This document shows, piece after piece, positions 25,086-37,174 of a stretch of DNA of 64,000 nt. The notes under the pieces are model-generated. The model saw only the letters and a program-made list of their open reading frames with translations, searched no databases and was not told where the DNA came from. The position numbers and the translations under genes were made by a program. Source of the stretch: Pisaster brevispinus. Lineage: Eukaryota > Echinodermata > Asteroidea > Forcipulatida > Asteriidae. The stretch spans positions 9,571,591-9,635,590 of the forward strand of contig JAMKCF010000002.1 of NCBI GenBank assembly GCA_023634235.1. The letters are read 5' to 3'. Position 1 is the stretch's first letter; each line of letters begins with the position of its first letter.

Positions 25086-27179
25086 AAATCGCGAGATCAA
25101 ACTATTTTTTAACCTCATTTTTCAAAAGCCGTATCATTTAAAGCAAAATTATATCAAGGGAAATTTTCCACCATTACCATTTTGCTACCACATACATACA
25201 ATCTAAGAGAAAAACTGTGAATTGAATATGTTTTAAAACTCTGTGCAAGAGAGGGGGAAATACAGTGCGCTTAAATCTAAATCTATCATGTAAAATACCT
25301 TTGTGGCTACAACTAATTCACCAAAACAATTGTTTTCGCAACATACTCCCGTATTTGTGAAAAACGGTCCGCATAATGAAGGGGGGAACAAACACACAAA
25401 CGAAACCTGAAAAACTTGCCTCGTCGGCAATTTATAGCAAAATGTGCGTGCATCACGTGCTATATACGTCGTGTAAAAGACACTGACAGTACGGCGTGGT
25501 TTGGAGAATTTTGCTATTTTCCCTCTTATTCAGCCCTCCCCCTGCTATTAGACTCCTGCTGTTCGTATTGTCGAATACCTTCTTCCTTTTCTTTAACAAT
25601 GCTATTTTAAAACATTTTGTTGAAGAGAAGGCCAACGTACATGCCTTAGCTCTAGAAAAAGCCACAGCCAACATGTGAAAGCGTCATCAAATTTAGTGTT
25701 TTGGTGACAATTTGCCAGGGATTTGTGCAGCACGCTGTGAGCTTACTCCGATTCGGTAAATCGGAAATAAAGCGATTGTGGAACAATTCCCGATGGCTGT
25801 GTGTATTTCAGAGGGGAATACCGCTCAGGACACTTGGTACTGGTTCATAGATTTCATCAAAGAACACCGGTAAACTTAAAAAAAAAGCTGTCATTTATTC
25901 ATTGTCAATCAGCTCCTGTATTCATTTTCCATCTTTGGCAACCTTAATATCTTAAACAAAATAATAATATAAAACAGGACATTTGATACCCCCGATCTAT
26001 GTCACATGCACTTCACACCACCTCATAATTTGTTCTCCAAATGGTGAAGTAATTGGATAAAAAAGAATTACGGATTCATTCTTGTTCGAAAGGTGATATA
26101 ATCCATCAAAATTTGTCATGGTCTGCGGCATAATTTTAAGGAATGGTAAGAAAAAGGGGCGTAGTTAAGGGTCGTGTTTGTTCAGTTCATCAAGTGATGT
26201 TTCAAGCGCATTTTTATTTGTTCACCTTTTCCCCAGACGTGAGAAAACATACGAAGCTGAAAATTTCACAAGTTTTAGTTTGTATACATTCTTTATTCAA
26301 ACGAAGACATTTTTACGGTTCGATGGTGCGAGGTCTAATTATCTAAAATGGTGAAATCCTGACCGCGACCTTGGTGATTTGCAGGCCGTGAATTTGTAAC
26401 ATTTCACCCTCGAGGCTAGTCGCCGTGCCGCCCATGTACGAGACTGCATTTCAAGTACATTATTTCCCTTCAACGACTATTAAAATAATCTGTTTACATG
26501 TATTTGATTAGCAACAGAAAATGCATAGGGGACCCTTTGTGTGTTGTTTTTATTATAGAAGAGTCTCCGGGTTGACCTTAATATTGAGTAAAAAGCTCAG
26601 GTGGGCTGCGGCAAAATCAAAATATTAAATTAAATTTGCGGTTGATTTGTGTTTTGGTTAGGGCGGGATCGAAGGGACCGTAACCCTCATGTCTGCGTAT
26701 GTGACGACCACAGCCAAACAAAACATGGCCGCGGCCACTTCGCTAGGACACTATTGCTAAAAATAGGCAGTTTTCATTGCATAGGTGTGATCATTTCAAG
26801 ACTAAACTTAAGTGTTTGTGTCTCCTGCCGATTACAACCGAAATATTTGTTATTACTGACTGTTTTTATTTAATTTACTTGTTTGATCGCGATGTTTTAA
26901 AGGATGTCTCGTTAAGGGAAAAAATCCTTGGATATGTCCCCAGTTTTGTCTATCTATGGATAAAAAAAACCCCGTAAGGACTACATTTTTCAACCTTCAG
27001 TTATTGACCTTGTTAAAAGTTGAGATGATCCAACATCTTATGCCTGGGGGCTTTCAATGTAACCACTGGCAAATTATGTCCCACCATGATCAGGGACCAG
27101 AGTAACTGAACGACGTGCACCTTACAACAAATCAAGGTAACACCACTGCCCGAAAAACAAAAGTTATATTGCTGCACTG

Positions 27180-27252
27180 TTTTACTAAAAACAAGAAACA
27201 AAAAAGCAAACAAAACAAACAAACAAGCAAAACAACAAACAAACAATCAAAC
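27180..27252. repeat. CAAA-rich low-complexity run
   Basis: Imperfect CAAA/CAAAA repeats on the plus strand. They account for the short leucine/phenylalanine-rich ORF on the opposite strand. Confidence 0.8.
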
Positions 27253-27366
27253 AACTTCACAAGTTATTGTCAACGGCTTCCTTTCTAGCACCCGCCCCCA
27301 GTGTACTACGAGCGTGTGGAGTGTCCATCCACCGCAGAAAGATTCCATGTGGAATAAAAAACGACG

Positions 27367-27381
27367 CCAACAGAGGGCGCT
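27367..27381 (+). promoter_or_regulatory. CTCF-like motif
   Basis: CCAACAGAGGGCGCT matches 12 of 13 positions of the CTCF core (CCASYAGRKGGCR). It lies between the two genes. Binding is unproven. Confidence 0.35.
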
Positions 27382-28499
27382 AAACTACTTTTTCATAGAG
27401 CAATAACAAACTTGGCAAGTACATGACAAAGCCATGTCCGATACAGCAGTTGTGGCTGTTGCCAAGGACAACCTAGTATTCAAGTCAACGTCTGGATCCA
27501 GTCGAAGTCGCTAATTCCAAGCTGGTCTAAATTTCAAGAACAAAAAAAACCCAACAAAATAAGATAAATTCTTTTCCATTTTGTGCTTTATTTAATTGTG
27601 ATATTACATAAACATAACAAATAAACTGTAGAACAAAAAGCAGATTTTCCCAATAACTTTATCCCATACCACCCTCCCCACAAACTGGAAAACCTCCAAC
27701 GAGGGGATTTTCCCAGTGTGTCTTAGCACATTAAAAACAAAATCTAATTAAACAGGGTTTTATGGGACGTTTGTAATTAAGGCAGTGGTTTTAAAATAAA
27801 CACAAATATATTGGTAAAATCTTATCTTTACAAAAATAATTGTAACATTGTCAAAGAGTTAATATTTTAGCAAATCATTGAGAATTGAAAAGAATAATTT
27901 GCCAGTTTTACTGTAGAACTTAATTTGCTTTTAAAGAGTGGGAATAAAATGAATGTTTATGACATTCTTAACGTCAGCAAAAAACCCTCCCACAAACAAT
28001 GATGCATCCTGTGTTTTACAATGCCACTGATTATTACCGAAAATATAACCACACAATCTAAAATTAGAACTTTTTAACTCAAAATATTTGTAGTGAACAG
28101 TGTTGTTTTTAGAAGATAATGCAAATTGACCATTTTCATGCCAATATTCTATTCTGTATGTTTATGAGCAATGCAGTGCAATTAGTTTTTAAAATTATCA
28201 TTAAAATCATCTTTAATATCAAGTAATAAACCACAAATAATCTTTGTTAAAGATTAAAAAAATTATGCATAAACTGAATAAAACATGAAAGCTGAGTCTG
28301 TCCTCTATGGAGTTTGATATCCTGGGTAATTTTAGTGAATAAAATAATTCTGAGTAAAACTAATATTATTTAATATCTTATTTTTCAATACCAGACTGTG
28401 ATAGTTCTGATCGTTCATTTTTTACTGTGTGATACTTGAAATAATAGGAAGTCAGTTTATGGTTATGCAATGTTCTAGCACACACACAAAGTTAGTAAA

Positions 28500-28765
28500 G
28501 GATCTCTATATTATGCTAACATAGTCAATATTGACAATTAATGAGATTAATCGATCTCAGTAATCAATAAACTTCATATCATGTCAAGACTCAATAGTCA
28601 ATACTAATATCAATAACCAATTGTCAATATTTGCAATCAATAACAATAATTGACATCAGTTAACCAACAATCAATACTTAATATCAACATCCTTATTTGA
28701 CAGTCAAAATGATAATTAATATCAATAATCAATATTTCAATCAATAATAAATATCGACTGATACA
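28500..28765. repeat. Degenerate ATCAAT/CAATATT-rich low-complexity DNA
   Basis: Many imperfect repeats of AATATCAATA, AATCAAT and GTCAATA over about 260 bp. No fixed period is evident by eye. Confidence 0.6.
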
Positions 28766-30130
28766 CTGACATCTTTTGTGCCTATATTTATTTGAATGTA
28801 CAATGAATACCATATTGCTGGTTACATTAATATAATACAGGAGTTGTGTTACACACACACTGGTTTTACACACACAAAATACACATGATAATACAGTACA
28901 ATATTTACATTTTGTCACAGTTCTGTCTCAGAAGGGACTGTTACAAGTTTAAGTGTGTTTTACAAGACTTTCACAAGTCTAATTTTGTACTAATAAAGAA
29001 GAAAGTTGTATTGAGTCTGCAAAAGCCTACTCCAAGAGACTTGCGCAAGTTCTAAAACTTGAAGTCATCTACTCAAGATGCAATTGTAAAGGCATTCCAA
29101 AAATTGTGGTCACCGTTGTCTGGTTCCATATGCCCTTAAAGTGATATTTACATGGTATCCAAGGGACCAGACTACATTCCCTTCCAGCCTCAGTTTGGCC
29201 CAACACACATGGCCCATTACAAGCTGATAATTGCATTTACATCGAAACATCAGTTTGTAAGCCTGAATTTACAGAGATCATTCACAACCTTACTTCCCCA
29301 ATTGTGATATACACTTACCCCGACCCGAACCTCTTCGCCTGAAGAGGTTATCAGTGATTCCAAATTAAGAAACTCTTGGGTGACCCGACCTCACCCCTTT
29401 TCACTGATTCAGTTGTAAAATATATATTAACGATAACAAAAACATTATTAGTAACACTTTAGGCATTTCAGTACTTTATGTTAAAAGTGCTATCATACTG
29501 CACTTTCACTGAACAATGATTAGTGCATCACGTGTTAACCTTTGACCCCAATTGTGGCTCGAAGTATTGAAGCCAAAGTTGGCAGTGGGTGTGTTGAGTT
29601 ATTTACAGAGCTATTTATGCAGCTAGTCCTGAAACAGGTCAAAGATAACAGCTCAAAGTGAACAAATTGTTCAAAGAAAGTGTGATGAGATGGCACCTTA
29701 TGAGATGGCACTTTAATCGAAGTTAAATACAAAATGAAAACTTACAGGGATTGTATACCAAATTTATTTGGAAAATAAAATTCATCCACTTAAATAGTAT
29801 CAAAGATTTCTCCAAACTAACCTTTGAAAAGGGCCAGAATTTGAGTGGCACATAAGCAGTGGGTTTCCAATAGTTTCTTTTGTGAGTTATTGTTCATGTG
29901 TATTAGTCACAGTAAAAAGCTGAAAATTCTGTCCTGTTGTAGAGAGAGAAAAAGATCGACTAAAACATGATTGATTTTTTATGCAAAAATGGTAGACATG
30001 ACACTGGCTTTTAATGCATTAGGTAGTTACTTAAGTTAAAGAATTGCATAATTTTGCACTTGGATACAAAGTCAGTTAGATATGAATTGGGGGGGGGGGA
30101 ATTAGTGCAGCAGTTTCCTGTAAAAGTTAA

Positions 30131-30174
30131 AATGGCTGTCCAGTCTTTAATCAATGGCTGTCCAGTCTTTAATC
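30131..30174. repeat. Perfect 22-bp tandem duplication
   Basis: Two identical adjacent copies of a 22-bp unit beginning AATGGCTGTCCAGTC. Confidence 0.95.
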
Positions 30175-31705
30175 TGTGTAACCTTTGGTTTTTACACAGT
30201 TGTGAAATTTAATTATAATTATTTTCCTGCAGAGAAATCAATGATGGGTTTTGGAGTTGTTAGGACACTACACAATGTTAACAACTGTACACCATGAGGA
30301 CTTATTGAATGGCAATTGATCTTTACATCCGCTTAGCAAACTTTCAGTTTGTTTGACAGATATTCTTCACTCTCATTTCCATAAAACGGTCTGGATTCAC
30401 CTTTCTGTAAATGATGTTCTATGGTTAAGTTCACCTTTTCTTTGTTGATTAATAAAGATGTGAATCACCCTGAGTTGAGATACCATTCGTCAACAAAGCT
30501 TTGAAATAAAAAAAAATAATACCTATAAAAAAAACCTAAAAAATGGGGAAAATAACAACTAAAAATCATGGTTTTTGGTTCGTGTCAAAATTTAAAACCG
30601 CAAAACCCCAAACCCACAGAAAAACATACAATTTGACATCAAACCTTAAATATTTTCCCCCATAATGTCGATGTTTTTAACAGCCCCTAGGGGATGTCCT
30701 TCAGGTTTTTTTTTAAATGAACAAAATATAATTTATGATTCTTTCTGAACAACATTATACAAGCTTGCTTTTGAATGCTTTGCACGGACTTGATTGACAG
30801 CTATGAGTTGTCAAATTACTCATGGTGTTTTACCATGAAACTACATCAAGTCTCGGCATAAATTCATCAACTGCAACAATTTTCTCCCACATCTACTTTC
30901 CTCTCTTGCAATCCCTAAAGCCTCAAATTAGAGAACTTTCTTTTTATCAGTGTAGCGTCTGCCATCATCAACGTCTGCACCCATAATTGGTTTTTCTGAT
31001 TTAACCCCCGCGGCTATCGGCCGTTCTTTAACCAACATGACGTGTGACTTCCAACACTCCAGAGATATCTCCATTTTCAGCCCCTCTGGCAAAATAAGAG
31101 CTTATGACTGAGTCATTTTCCACCGAGCATGTTTTATCTGATCCAAACAAAGGAAAGATATAGCAAATCCCAATTGAGATCTTTAGAGGACTCTATTCCA
31201 GTGTTTTGCCGGAGGGTGGGATTAGTGTAAGCTATGGTTATTAATGCAGATTACAGTATTTTTTCCTATGTAAATTGATAGCGGATTTGATAGTTAATCA
31301 GATTTAGCAGCACTGTTAGATATCGCTGGGGACGGAGGTTGTATTTTTTTCTTATACCCATATTGAAACATCAATTGATGAATGAGTTTGCAGCGCACAA
31401 TAAACAGATATAATTGTTCTGTCTTTAAAAGGATAGTATGATCTAGTTTTTTTTTATTACTTAACTTAATTCTCTAGAAATGAACCATACAACTAACCAG
31501 TGAAAATGTCAGCAAATGTTTTGTCAGGAATTACTCAATTCAATGAGAAACATAAGCAACAGTGGTTTGACTGGTCTTTATATTGCTGGCTCAGTAATGC
31601 AACGTTCTTAAATTGCAATTTCATAAAATGAAAAATGCATATAAATTTGATTTAAAAAGGGGATTTTTTTGTTTTTAATGTCAAAAACCACAACTGCAAT
31701 TTCAT

Positions 31706-31768
31706 AAATAATAATAAATAATAAAGACATTTGTAAAGCGCCTAATGCAAAAGCCTCTAAGCGCATAA
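31706..31768 (-). mobile_element. SINE 3'-tail fragment
   Basis: An AATAATAAATAATAA tail, then ACATTTGTAAAGCGCC and a CCTCTAAGCGC end, matching the reverse complement of the common SINE terminus. A 14-base TGCAATTTCATAAA direct repeat at 31614 and 31694 lies beside it. Confidence 0.5.
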
Positions 31769-31849
31769 ATGAAAAATAAATAGAAAAAAAAACGAAAAAA
31801 AAAACACCACCCACGAATTGTGTTTAAAAAAGAAAGAAAATAATGGTCC

Positions 31850-31965
31850 TTTTTGCCAAACAATTACTTTGGGGACCACACTTGATCAACAAACTCCATT
31901 TACCAGAAGCTCAAAAATTTGCAAAACCAATTTTGTAAAATCCATACAAACTGCACTAATGACCT
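31850..31965. repeat. Dispersed 115-bp repeat, copy 1
   Basis: Starts TTTTTGCCAAACAATTACTT and contains GGGGACCACACTTGATCAAC and GCAAAACCAATTTTG. It aligns with 32711-32826. In each case a tRNA-derived SINE of the same type follows, so the two may be parts of one larger repeat. Confidence 0.7.
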
Positions 31966-32202
31966 TATAGTCCTGAGTCGACAAAACACTCTTTTCATGC
32001 CTTTGACAGCAATTTAAAAAAAAATAAAAATATACATATATAAAAAAATACATATAGTAGTAATAATAAAACATTGTGGACATTTTAACAAACATCAGGT
32101 ATTGTACCTCTCTTGAGCATCGAGGTGTTTGCAAGAATAGAGCATACAAGCAAGGAGAAATCCCCCATCCAAGTATCCCCAAAACCCATCCAAGAATACC
32201 AA

Positions 32203-32290
32203 CTATTTCCTTTGGTTGTGGGTTCAAATCCCATCCATGTAGCCTGTGGATTTTTTTTCTGCAGGGCTCAGGAAGCATCGAGTATAATAT
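32203..32290 (+). mobile_element. tRNA-derived SINE (TAGCCTGTGGATT family), partial
   Basis: Contains a box-B-like TGGGTTCAAATCCCA, then GTAGCCTGTGGATTTTTT and a CAGGGCTCAGGAAGCATCGAG block. These are shared in order with the copy at 32898-33037. Confidence 0.65.
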
Positions 32291-32299
32291 AATATTAAT

Positions 32300-32632
32300 G
32301 CAGTCTTATATATATATCTTATATATATGTAGCGCATGTAACACCTTAGAGTCCAGGGTTAACAAGGTGCTGTGGCGCATTCAGCAGCCACTGCCAGAAA
32401 CACTGGGGCAAACTCCTTCTCTTCGCGATAAGTATAACTGGGTTCTTTTGCGTGCTTTACACAACACACAGGACCAACAGCTTTACGTCCCATCCGAAGG
32501 ACGAAGCAATAATGGTTAAGTGTCATGCTTAAGGACACAAGTGTCATGACCAAGACTCGAACCCACACTTTGCTGACCAGAAACACCAGAGCTTGAGTCC
32601 AGTGTGCTTTACTGCTCGGCTACGACATGCCA
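32300..32632 (-). mobile_element. tRNA-derived SINE (GACTCAAGCTCTGGTGTTTC family), near full length
   Basis: Read on the minus strand, it starts with a tRNA-like head (GTCGTAGCCGAGCAG ... GTGTGGGTTCGAGTC, a box B), then GACACTTGTGTCCTTAAGC, a CCTTCGGATGGGACGTAAAG body and an AT-rich tail. Six or more related copies occur in the window in both orientations. No acceptor stem can be closed, so it is not a functional tRNA gene. Confidence 0.8.
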
Positions 32633-32710
32633 CAGTAACCATGTAGAGTGCTTATCACACATGGGTGCGACAGTTAAACCAAAATATGATTATTTACATC
32701 CCATGCTTTC

Positions 32711-32826
32711 TTTTTGCCTAACAATTACTTTGGAGACCACTCTTAATTAATAAACTCCTTTTTCCAGTAGCTCCAAAATAATATGCAAAACCAATTTGAT
32801 GAAATCCTCAGAACTGCAGAACTAAA
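32711..32826. repeat. Dispersed 115-bp repeat, copy 2
   Basis: TTTTTGCCTAACAATTACTT ... GGAGACCACTCTTAATTAAT ... GCAAAACCAATTTGATG, aligning with 31850-31965. Confidence 0.7.
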
Positions 32827-32897
32827 TCAATAAATTTTTTTGAGGTATCCGCTGCTCATTACAGGATTTGAACCGGCCTGTAAACACTTGGCACAAA

Positions 32898-33037
32898 TTG
32901 GGAAGTAAAGACATCTGCTCTAGAATGCGAGGGCCATGGGTTTGAATCCCACCTCAGTAGCCTGTGGATTTGTTTTCTAGCAGGATCGGTCAAGCACAGA
33001 GTATGCAGAGCTCATCACACATTAGTGCATGGGTAAT
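32898..33037 (+). mobile_element. tRNA-derived SINE (TAGCCTGTGGATT family)
   Basis: Carries CTGCTCTAGAATGCGAGG, a box-B-like GGGTTTGAATCCCAC, TAGCCTGTGGATTTG, and a CAGAGTATGCAGAG...TTAGTGCATGGGTAA tail. An inverted copy with matching blocks is at 62543-62700. Confidence 0.7.
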
Positions 33038-34590
33038 ACAAAAACAGTGCATTTTTTGTTACCCCCAATGCAATAATTACATCAATTAACCTATTTTTGG
33101 TGATTTGTTTAAATAGTTTAATTAATTAATTGCACTTGGAATCCCTAACGATGCCAATAATGTCCACATTCAAAAGTCAGTTCTATGAAAGTTTTAAAGA
33201 GACACTTAATATGCACCAACTAAAAATCAAGTGCAGAGGTGACATACATAAAATACTAAAAAAATACTCTCATTATCTTGTGCATAAAATACATGTCAGA
33301 AATCTGTGACTTTTTCTTTAATTTCTTAACTGTCCAGATTTTTTAAAGGACCCCCCCCCATAAACAAATAATGTTCATCAAACTTAATTAAAAAATTAAT
33401 ACACATCATTGTTTTTGGAAGAGTAAAATTCGCTCATATCCTCTAATTTTAAATTTAAACATAACATAAACCAACCTTTAAAAAATCCATAAAAAAACCA
33501 CCCCAGAATCAAGTTTTCAAGAAAATTTATGTTTTTTTCCGGGTGTTGGCCTCAAGCTTCTTTTGATTTGACAGATCCAAATAAGAAATCGTTTATTTGG
33601 AACAAAATTTTCTTCAAGATAGTATTTCAGCAGAAAAAAAACTTCTCTTTACAATCTGTACTGGTTTCTAGTTGATAAAACTTCAGATAACAGATGAAGA
33701 ACTGTGCAACAGTTTTACGTTCCTGCTGCCAAATTTGAGCCCTTTGCATTCTAAGAAGAAAAGGCAGTCGGGATGGGGGGGGGGGTGGTCGTGCCTTTTC
33801 TACAGCAGCACCTACAATGTAGAATTGTCTTCATCAGAACATCATCTCCTTCAATAGCCATTTGCAAATCTTGACTTGAATCCTACCCTCTTTTGAGAGC
33901 TTACTGTATGCGCTATGAGCAACGACAGTTGCACTGGCACCTGTTACATTTAACAATTGATCAATCGTGTAATTTTGGGATAATTTAGTGCATGTTTTCC
34001 TACCTCTGACAGGCTCTTCAACTTGCTGCCTAAGGCAATTTTGGCTTTCATATTTAGAAATGGTATAAAATTTGTGTATCCAACTGCTTCAGAGAAACTG
34101 CTAGATCCATTGTGCCCCGCCCAAAGTAGCGGCAGCAAAGCTCATGGATGGGTACTCTGTCTTTAAATCGTAAATTGTGTCGGTGAAAAAAAGCAACAAA
34201 CAAATTACCCTCGCCGCTATCCTGCTCGTAAGTGTGACGTAATTCCATTGTAAGCCACGCCCACTAAAAGAACTCCACTGATTATCGAACCCTATAGGAA
34301 TCGCATTGAGCTAATTTTTCTTTGATGATTTATGCAAGAAATGTTTACTAACTAAACTTCAAAGACTCGAGGTCTTCTCAGAAACATAAGTTTCTGTCAT
34401 GAGAAATGCTTTTGACGATGAAGTGGGTGATTTGGGGTAACATTACACAAAAACATATGCCAGCTTTAGAGCCTGAAGTAGCAACAAATGTTGGCGTGCA
34501 GCAGATACGCACACGTGTGACGGGACGACTTACCAATAGGATTGTAATGCCAGTTGCTTGTTTACATTTCATTATGGGAAACTTTGAAAC

Positions 34591-34605
34591 GCTAGGTGGC
34601 AGCAG
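34591..34605 (+). promoter_or_regulatory. CTCF-like motif, left arm of perfect 15-bp inverted repeat
   Basis: GCTAGGTGGCAGCAG, with its preceding bases, fits 12 of 13 CTCF core positions. It is mirrored exactly at 34689-34703, 83 bp away. Confidence 0.4.
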
Positions 34606-34688
34606 GCAGACCAGGTTACTTTCTCTTTTCTTTACGTAGTTCTGAGCATTGCGCATGTTTCTGAGAACAAAAGCTTTACCTCCTAAGT

Positions 34689-34703
34689 CTGCTGCCACCT
34701 AGC
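34689..34703 (-). promoter_or_regulatory. CTCF-like motif, right arm of 15-bp inverted repeat
   Basis: CTGCTGCCACCTAGC is the exact inverse of 34591-34605. With its flank it fits 11 of 13 CTCF core positions on the minus strand. The pair points inward. Confidence 0.4.
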
Positions 34704-35739
34704 ATACCCAGAAGTCTCTACATAGATGTTAATGCGTTAACTTTTGGGCGCACAAATGGATCTTAATGGATTGCTCTACTGCAACAAGACAGAACCTTAG
34801 AAATTCCAAATCGAAATAATTTCCACGATGTGACCATTCCTAGTATCCCTAAAATATGCATAAAAATATACATCAATAAACATATATAAAAACAAAACAA
34901 AACATGAGTGAATGAAGGAATAAATGTTGAGAAGACTGTACAAACTTCAATGTGTATCCATCAGTGCATGTTTTGCATAGATGTTGACGTTGACAGCTCT
35001 TTGGGTTGCTGGTGTCTTGACTAGAGTCATGAATAGATAGAGTGAAGTACTATACCATCTGAAAAACCATCTGAAAAGAAACAAACAAATGAAAATAATA
35101 AATAATAGTTTGGATGTTTTCAACAAAAATGTAATAATATGCAAAATAAAGTAAGTCATTAAACCAGGTGGAAGTTTCATCGAAAGATAACCAATAACAT
35201 TAACTTAGTGAAACATTATTTAATTGTAGGTCACATGGCATTCATTAATCAAACCAATGCATGGACTTCATCATAAACAGTGCATTTTGGTACTATTCAC
35301 TGTGCATTTTCGTCCCATCCTTTTTAACTATTGCATGATAGACCACACCATGCGATACACACCATTACAAAACCGCCCCCATAGTTGATGCCAGAATATA
35401 TTCTTGTAACTTTCGTTTATTTTTATAAATTTATCCTCCAACCAAATGACAAAGAATTACTTGGATGTTAAGTAAAAAACAACTCATGAATGTTTTGCAT
35501 TCATCCAATGGGGGAAATACTTTCATTCATTGAAAAAGTGAATCTTCAATTCAAATCAATGATTGGAACACTCCATATTTCAACTCCATATTTCAACTCA
35601 TGAAAATATTCTCACCATTACATTTATAAATATTAATCGTATATTATTAAATGTTTCTGGTAATGGAACCAAGAAACCCTCAAAGTGCCTTGCACTGCGA
35701 CCCGCAATAGGCCTGAAGATACCTGTAAAGAGACTCAAT

Positions 35740-35892
35740 GTTCAGTTTTAGATGTGGGAGGAAAAACCCCAAATGGGGAAAACCCACACAATCAGGTAGA
35801 GACTGAAAACCCAATCCCCACGCAAGGCTCCAGTCCGAGGTGGGATTCAACCCAGGTCCGAGAGATAGGAGCGGTATGAAGAAATCCCACTA
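35740..35892 (+). mobile_element. SINE-like repeat (GATGTGGGAGGAAAA type)
   Basis: Contains TTTTAGATGTGGGAGGAAAA, AAAACCCACACAATCAGGTA, CCAGTCCGAGGTGGGATTCA and a short trailer. I recall this block order from a common invertebrate SINE-like repeat. One copy only in this window. Confidence 0.5.
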
Positions 35893-36906
35893 ACGGTTTG
35901 TCATTTTATGCTCTTTATTTGTGACATTAAATCTCTTAAGTTCTGAACGAATATGGAGTGACACCATTTTAATATTTTCACTCATCTACTTGCATTTCCA
36001 GAAATCGAAGTAACCCGAACAAGATCTGCCGCATCATCCGGCCCAAATTACAACCAAAGGGTCGCAAGTACATACCCAGCTGGATCTTGTATTGGAAGAA
36101 CAAATAAGAACCCCAAAGGTTGGCCAACTAGTCCTTTATCTGTGATTGGACTGACCAACTTAACAACATTGACCTCATAAGTAGGCCAAAGCCCTCAGGT
36201 CATGACCTCAATGCTCCGACCTCATCAGCTATTAGCCCACAGACAAACCACATGTGGTTACCACATGGTGATAAATCCCATATTTTATTAATCCAACTAA
36301 TCCCCTCTCCTTAATCCCCTGATTAAAAAGGAAATGGACCATGGACACCAACTGGGTTCTTGTTCAAAGGATGTACCTGTGTAAGTTGCTTTGGAAATGG
36401 TGTCATATTCATATTCTGGGGTGGATATGAAATCTACTAAAGGAAGAGCCGGACTAGGGTTAGTCACGGCCCTTGTCAAAGATACCACTCCTACCCCCCT
36501 ATTAGTTCCCCTGAAATCTCCTGTATAATAGTAGGAGTAAAATTGCAACAGTTGTTACATTATTTGCACAAATTGAAAGAAAAATCTAATTTCTTGAACC
36601 ACTATTCATAATTAGACACTTTATCCATTTTGATTGGTTGAGAGAAGATAATGAGGCCATGTTTAAACGTGTAGGTAATGGTAAAAAGTGTTTAGACATA
36701 CATGAGCGTTGGTTCCCACTAGGTTTACATGTACATAGGGGCTAATTTATGCGTAAATCAATCAATACATACCCATACTCAATGTAAAATCTGTTCATAT
36801 GCATGCAATAACACAGAAGGGCAAGAAAGGAATTGAAAATTTAGAGAACATTTTGACAGGTTTTTCCTGCATTAATACCCTTTTTGACCAAAAGGACGTT
36901 ATGAAA

Positions 36907-37079
36907 TGGAATAAAAGAGTAGTGACTCGGTCTTAAACGGCCATTTAAAAAACTGACAGGGTCATGGCCATGCGTTAAACAACTGATGGAAAAAGGACCT
37001 CGCTTTCGACTCGGTCCTTTATCCCACGACCACAACCTTGTCGGTTTTAACTGGCCGTTTAAGACACTCTTTTATTCCC
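36907..37079. mobile_element. Palindromic MITE or hairpin (TCTTAAACGGCC)
   Basis: The left arm GGAATAAAAGAG...GTCTTAAACGGCCATTTAAAA pairs with the right arm TTTTAACTGGCCGTTTAAGAC...CTCTTTTATTCC. The arms are about 40-50 bp, with a short insertion in the left arm. No ORF. Confidence 0.7.
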
Positions 37080-37174
37080 TTATTAATGTGTACTTAGCTT
37101 GTGTGCAATTTCACTTTCAAACAACCAACACAGTAGGCCTATAGCCTTCTCAGATTACATTAGCATTTTTTTTT

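Larger units (their letters stand above)
22951..31600. other. Intergenic DNA upstream of Eph, no gene recognised
   Basis: AT-rich spacer between the Eph 5' end and the downstream end of the PI3K gene. It holds a two-copy segment duplication (23640-24285), a perfect palindromic CRE (TGACGTCA, 25038-25045), a GA microsatellite, a CpG/SP1-like patch at about 26390-26760, a CTCF-like motif (27367-27381) and an ATCAAT-rich stretch (28500-28765). A patch at about 30955-31330 combines CpGs, an AP-1 site and several homeobox-type TAAT motifs and may be regulatory. No ORF matches a known family. Confidence 0.5.
31600..33100. other. Repeat nest between the genes
   Basis: A nest of SINE and repeat insertions: a SINE tail, two copies of a ~115-bp sequence about 860 bp apart, two tRNA-derived SINEs of one family and one of another, and TA-rich simple sequence at about 32020-32060 and 32305-32330. 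No gene. Confidence 0.6.
34375..34710. repeat. Inverted-repeat element related to 46305-46482
   Basis: Bounded by inverted TCTCAGAAACAT / ATGTTTCTGAGA motifs. Its left ~160 bp (GAAATGCTTTTGACGATGAA ... GGCGTGCAGCAGATACGCAC ... CTTACCAATAGGAT) aligns with the reverse complement of 46305-46482. Indels between the copies break any common reading frame, so it is probably a noncoding transposon remnant. Confidence 0.65.
33100..36900. other. Intergenic DNA, no gene recognised
   Basis: AT-rich DNA with poly-G and poly-C runs (33352-33358, 33776-33786). It includes the repeat at 34375-34710 with two inverted CTCF-like motifs and a SINE fragment at 35740-35892. No supportable ORF. Confidence 0.5.

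Noticed and set aside
32076..32519. 147-codon plus-strand ORF and its opposite-strand neighbour
   Set aside because: Both run through tRNA-derived SINEs. Similar frames appear in other SINE copies (50325-50516, 59739-60128), so they are repeat artefacts.
34378..34698. 106-codon minus-strand ORF with partial similarity to the ORF at 46314-46523
   Set aside because: The similarity comes from a shared DNA repeat. Indels between the two copies shift the frame, so there is no sign of protein-level conservation.
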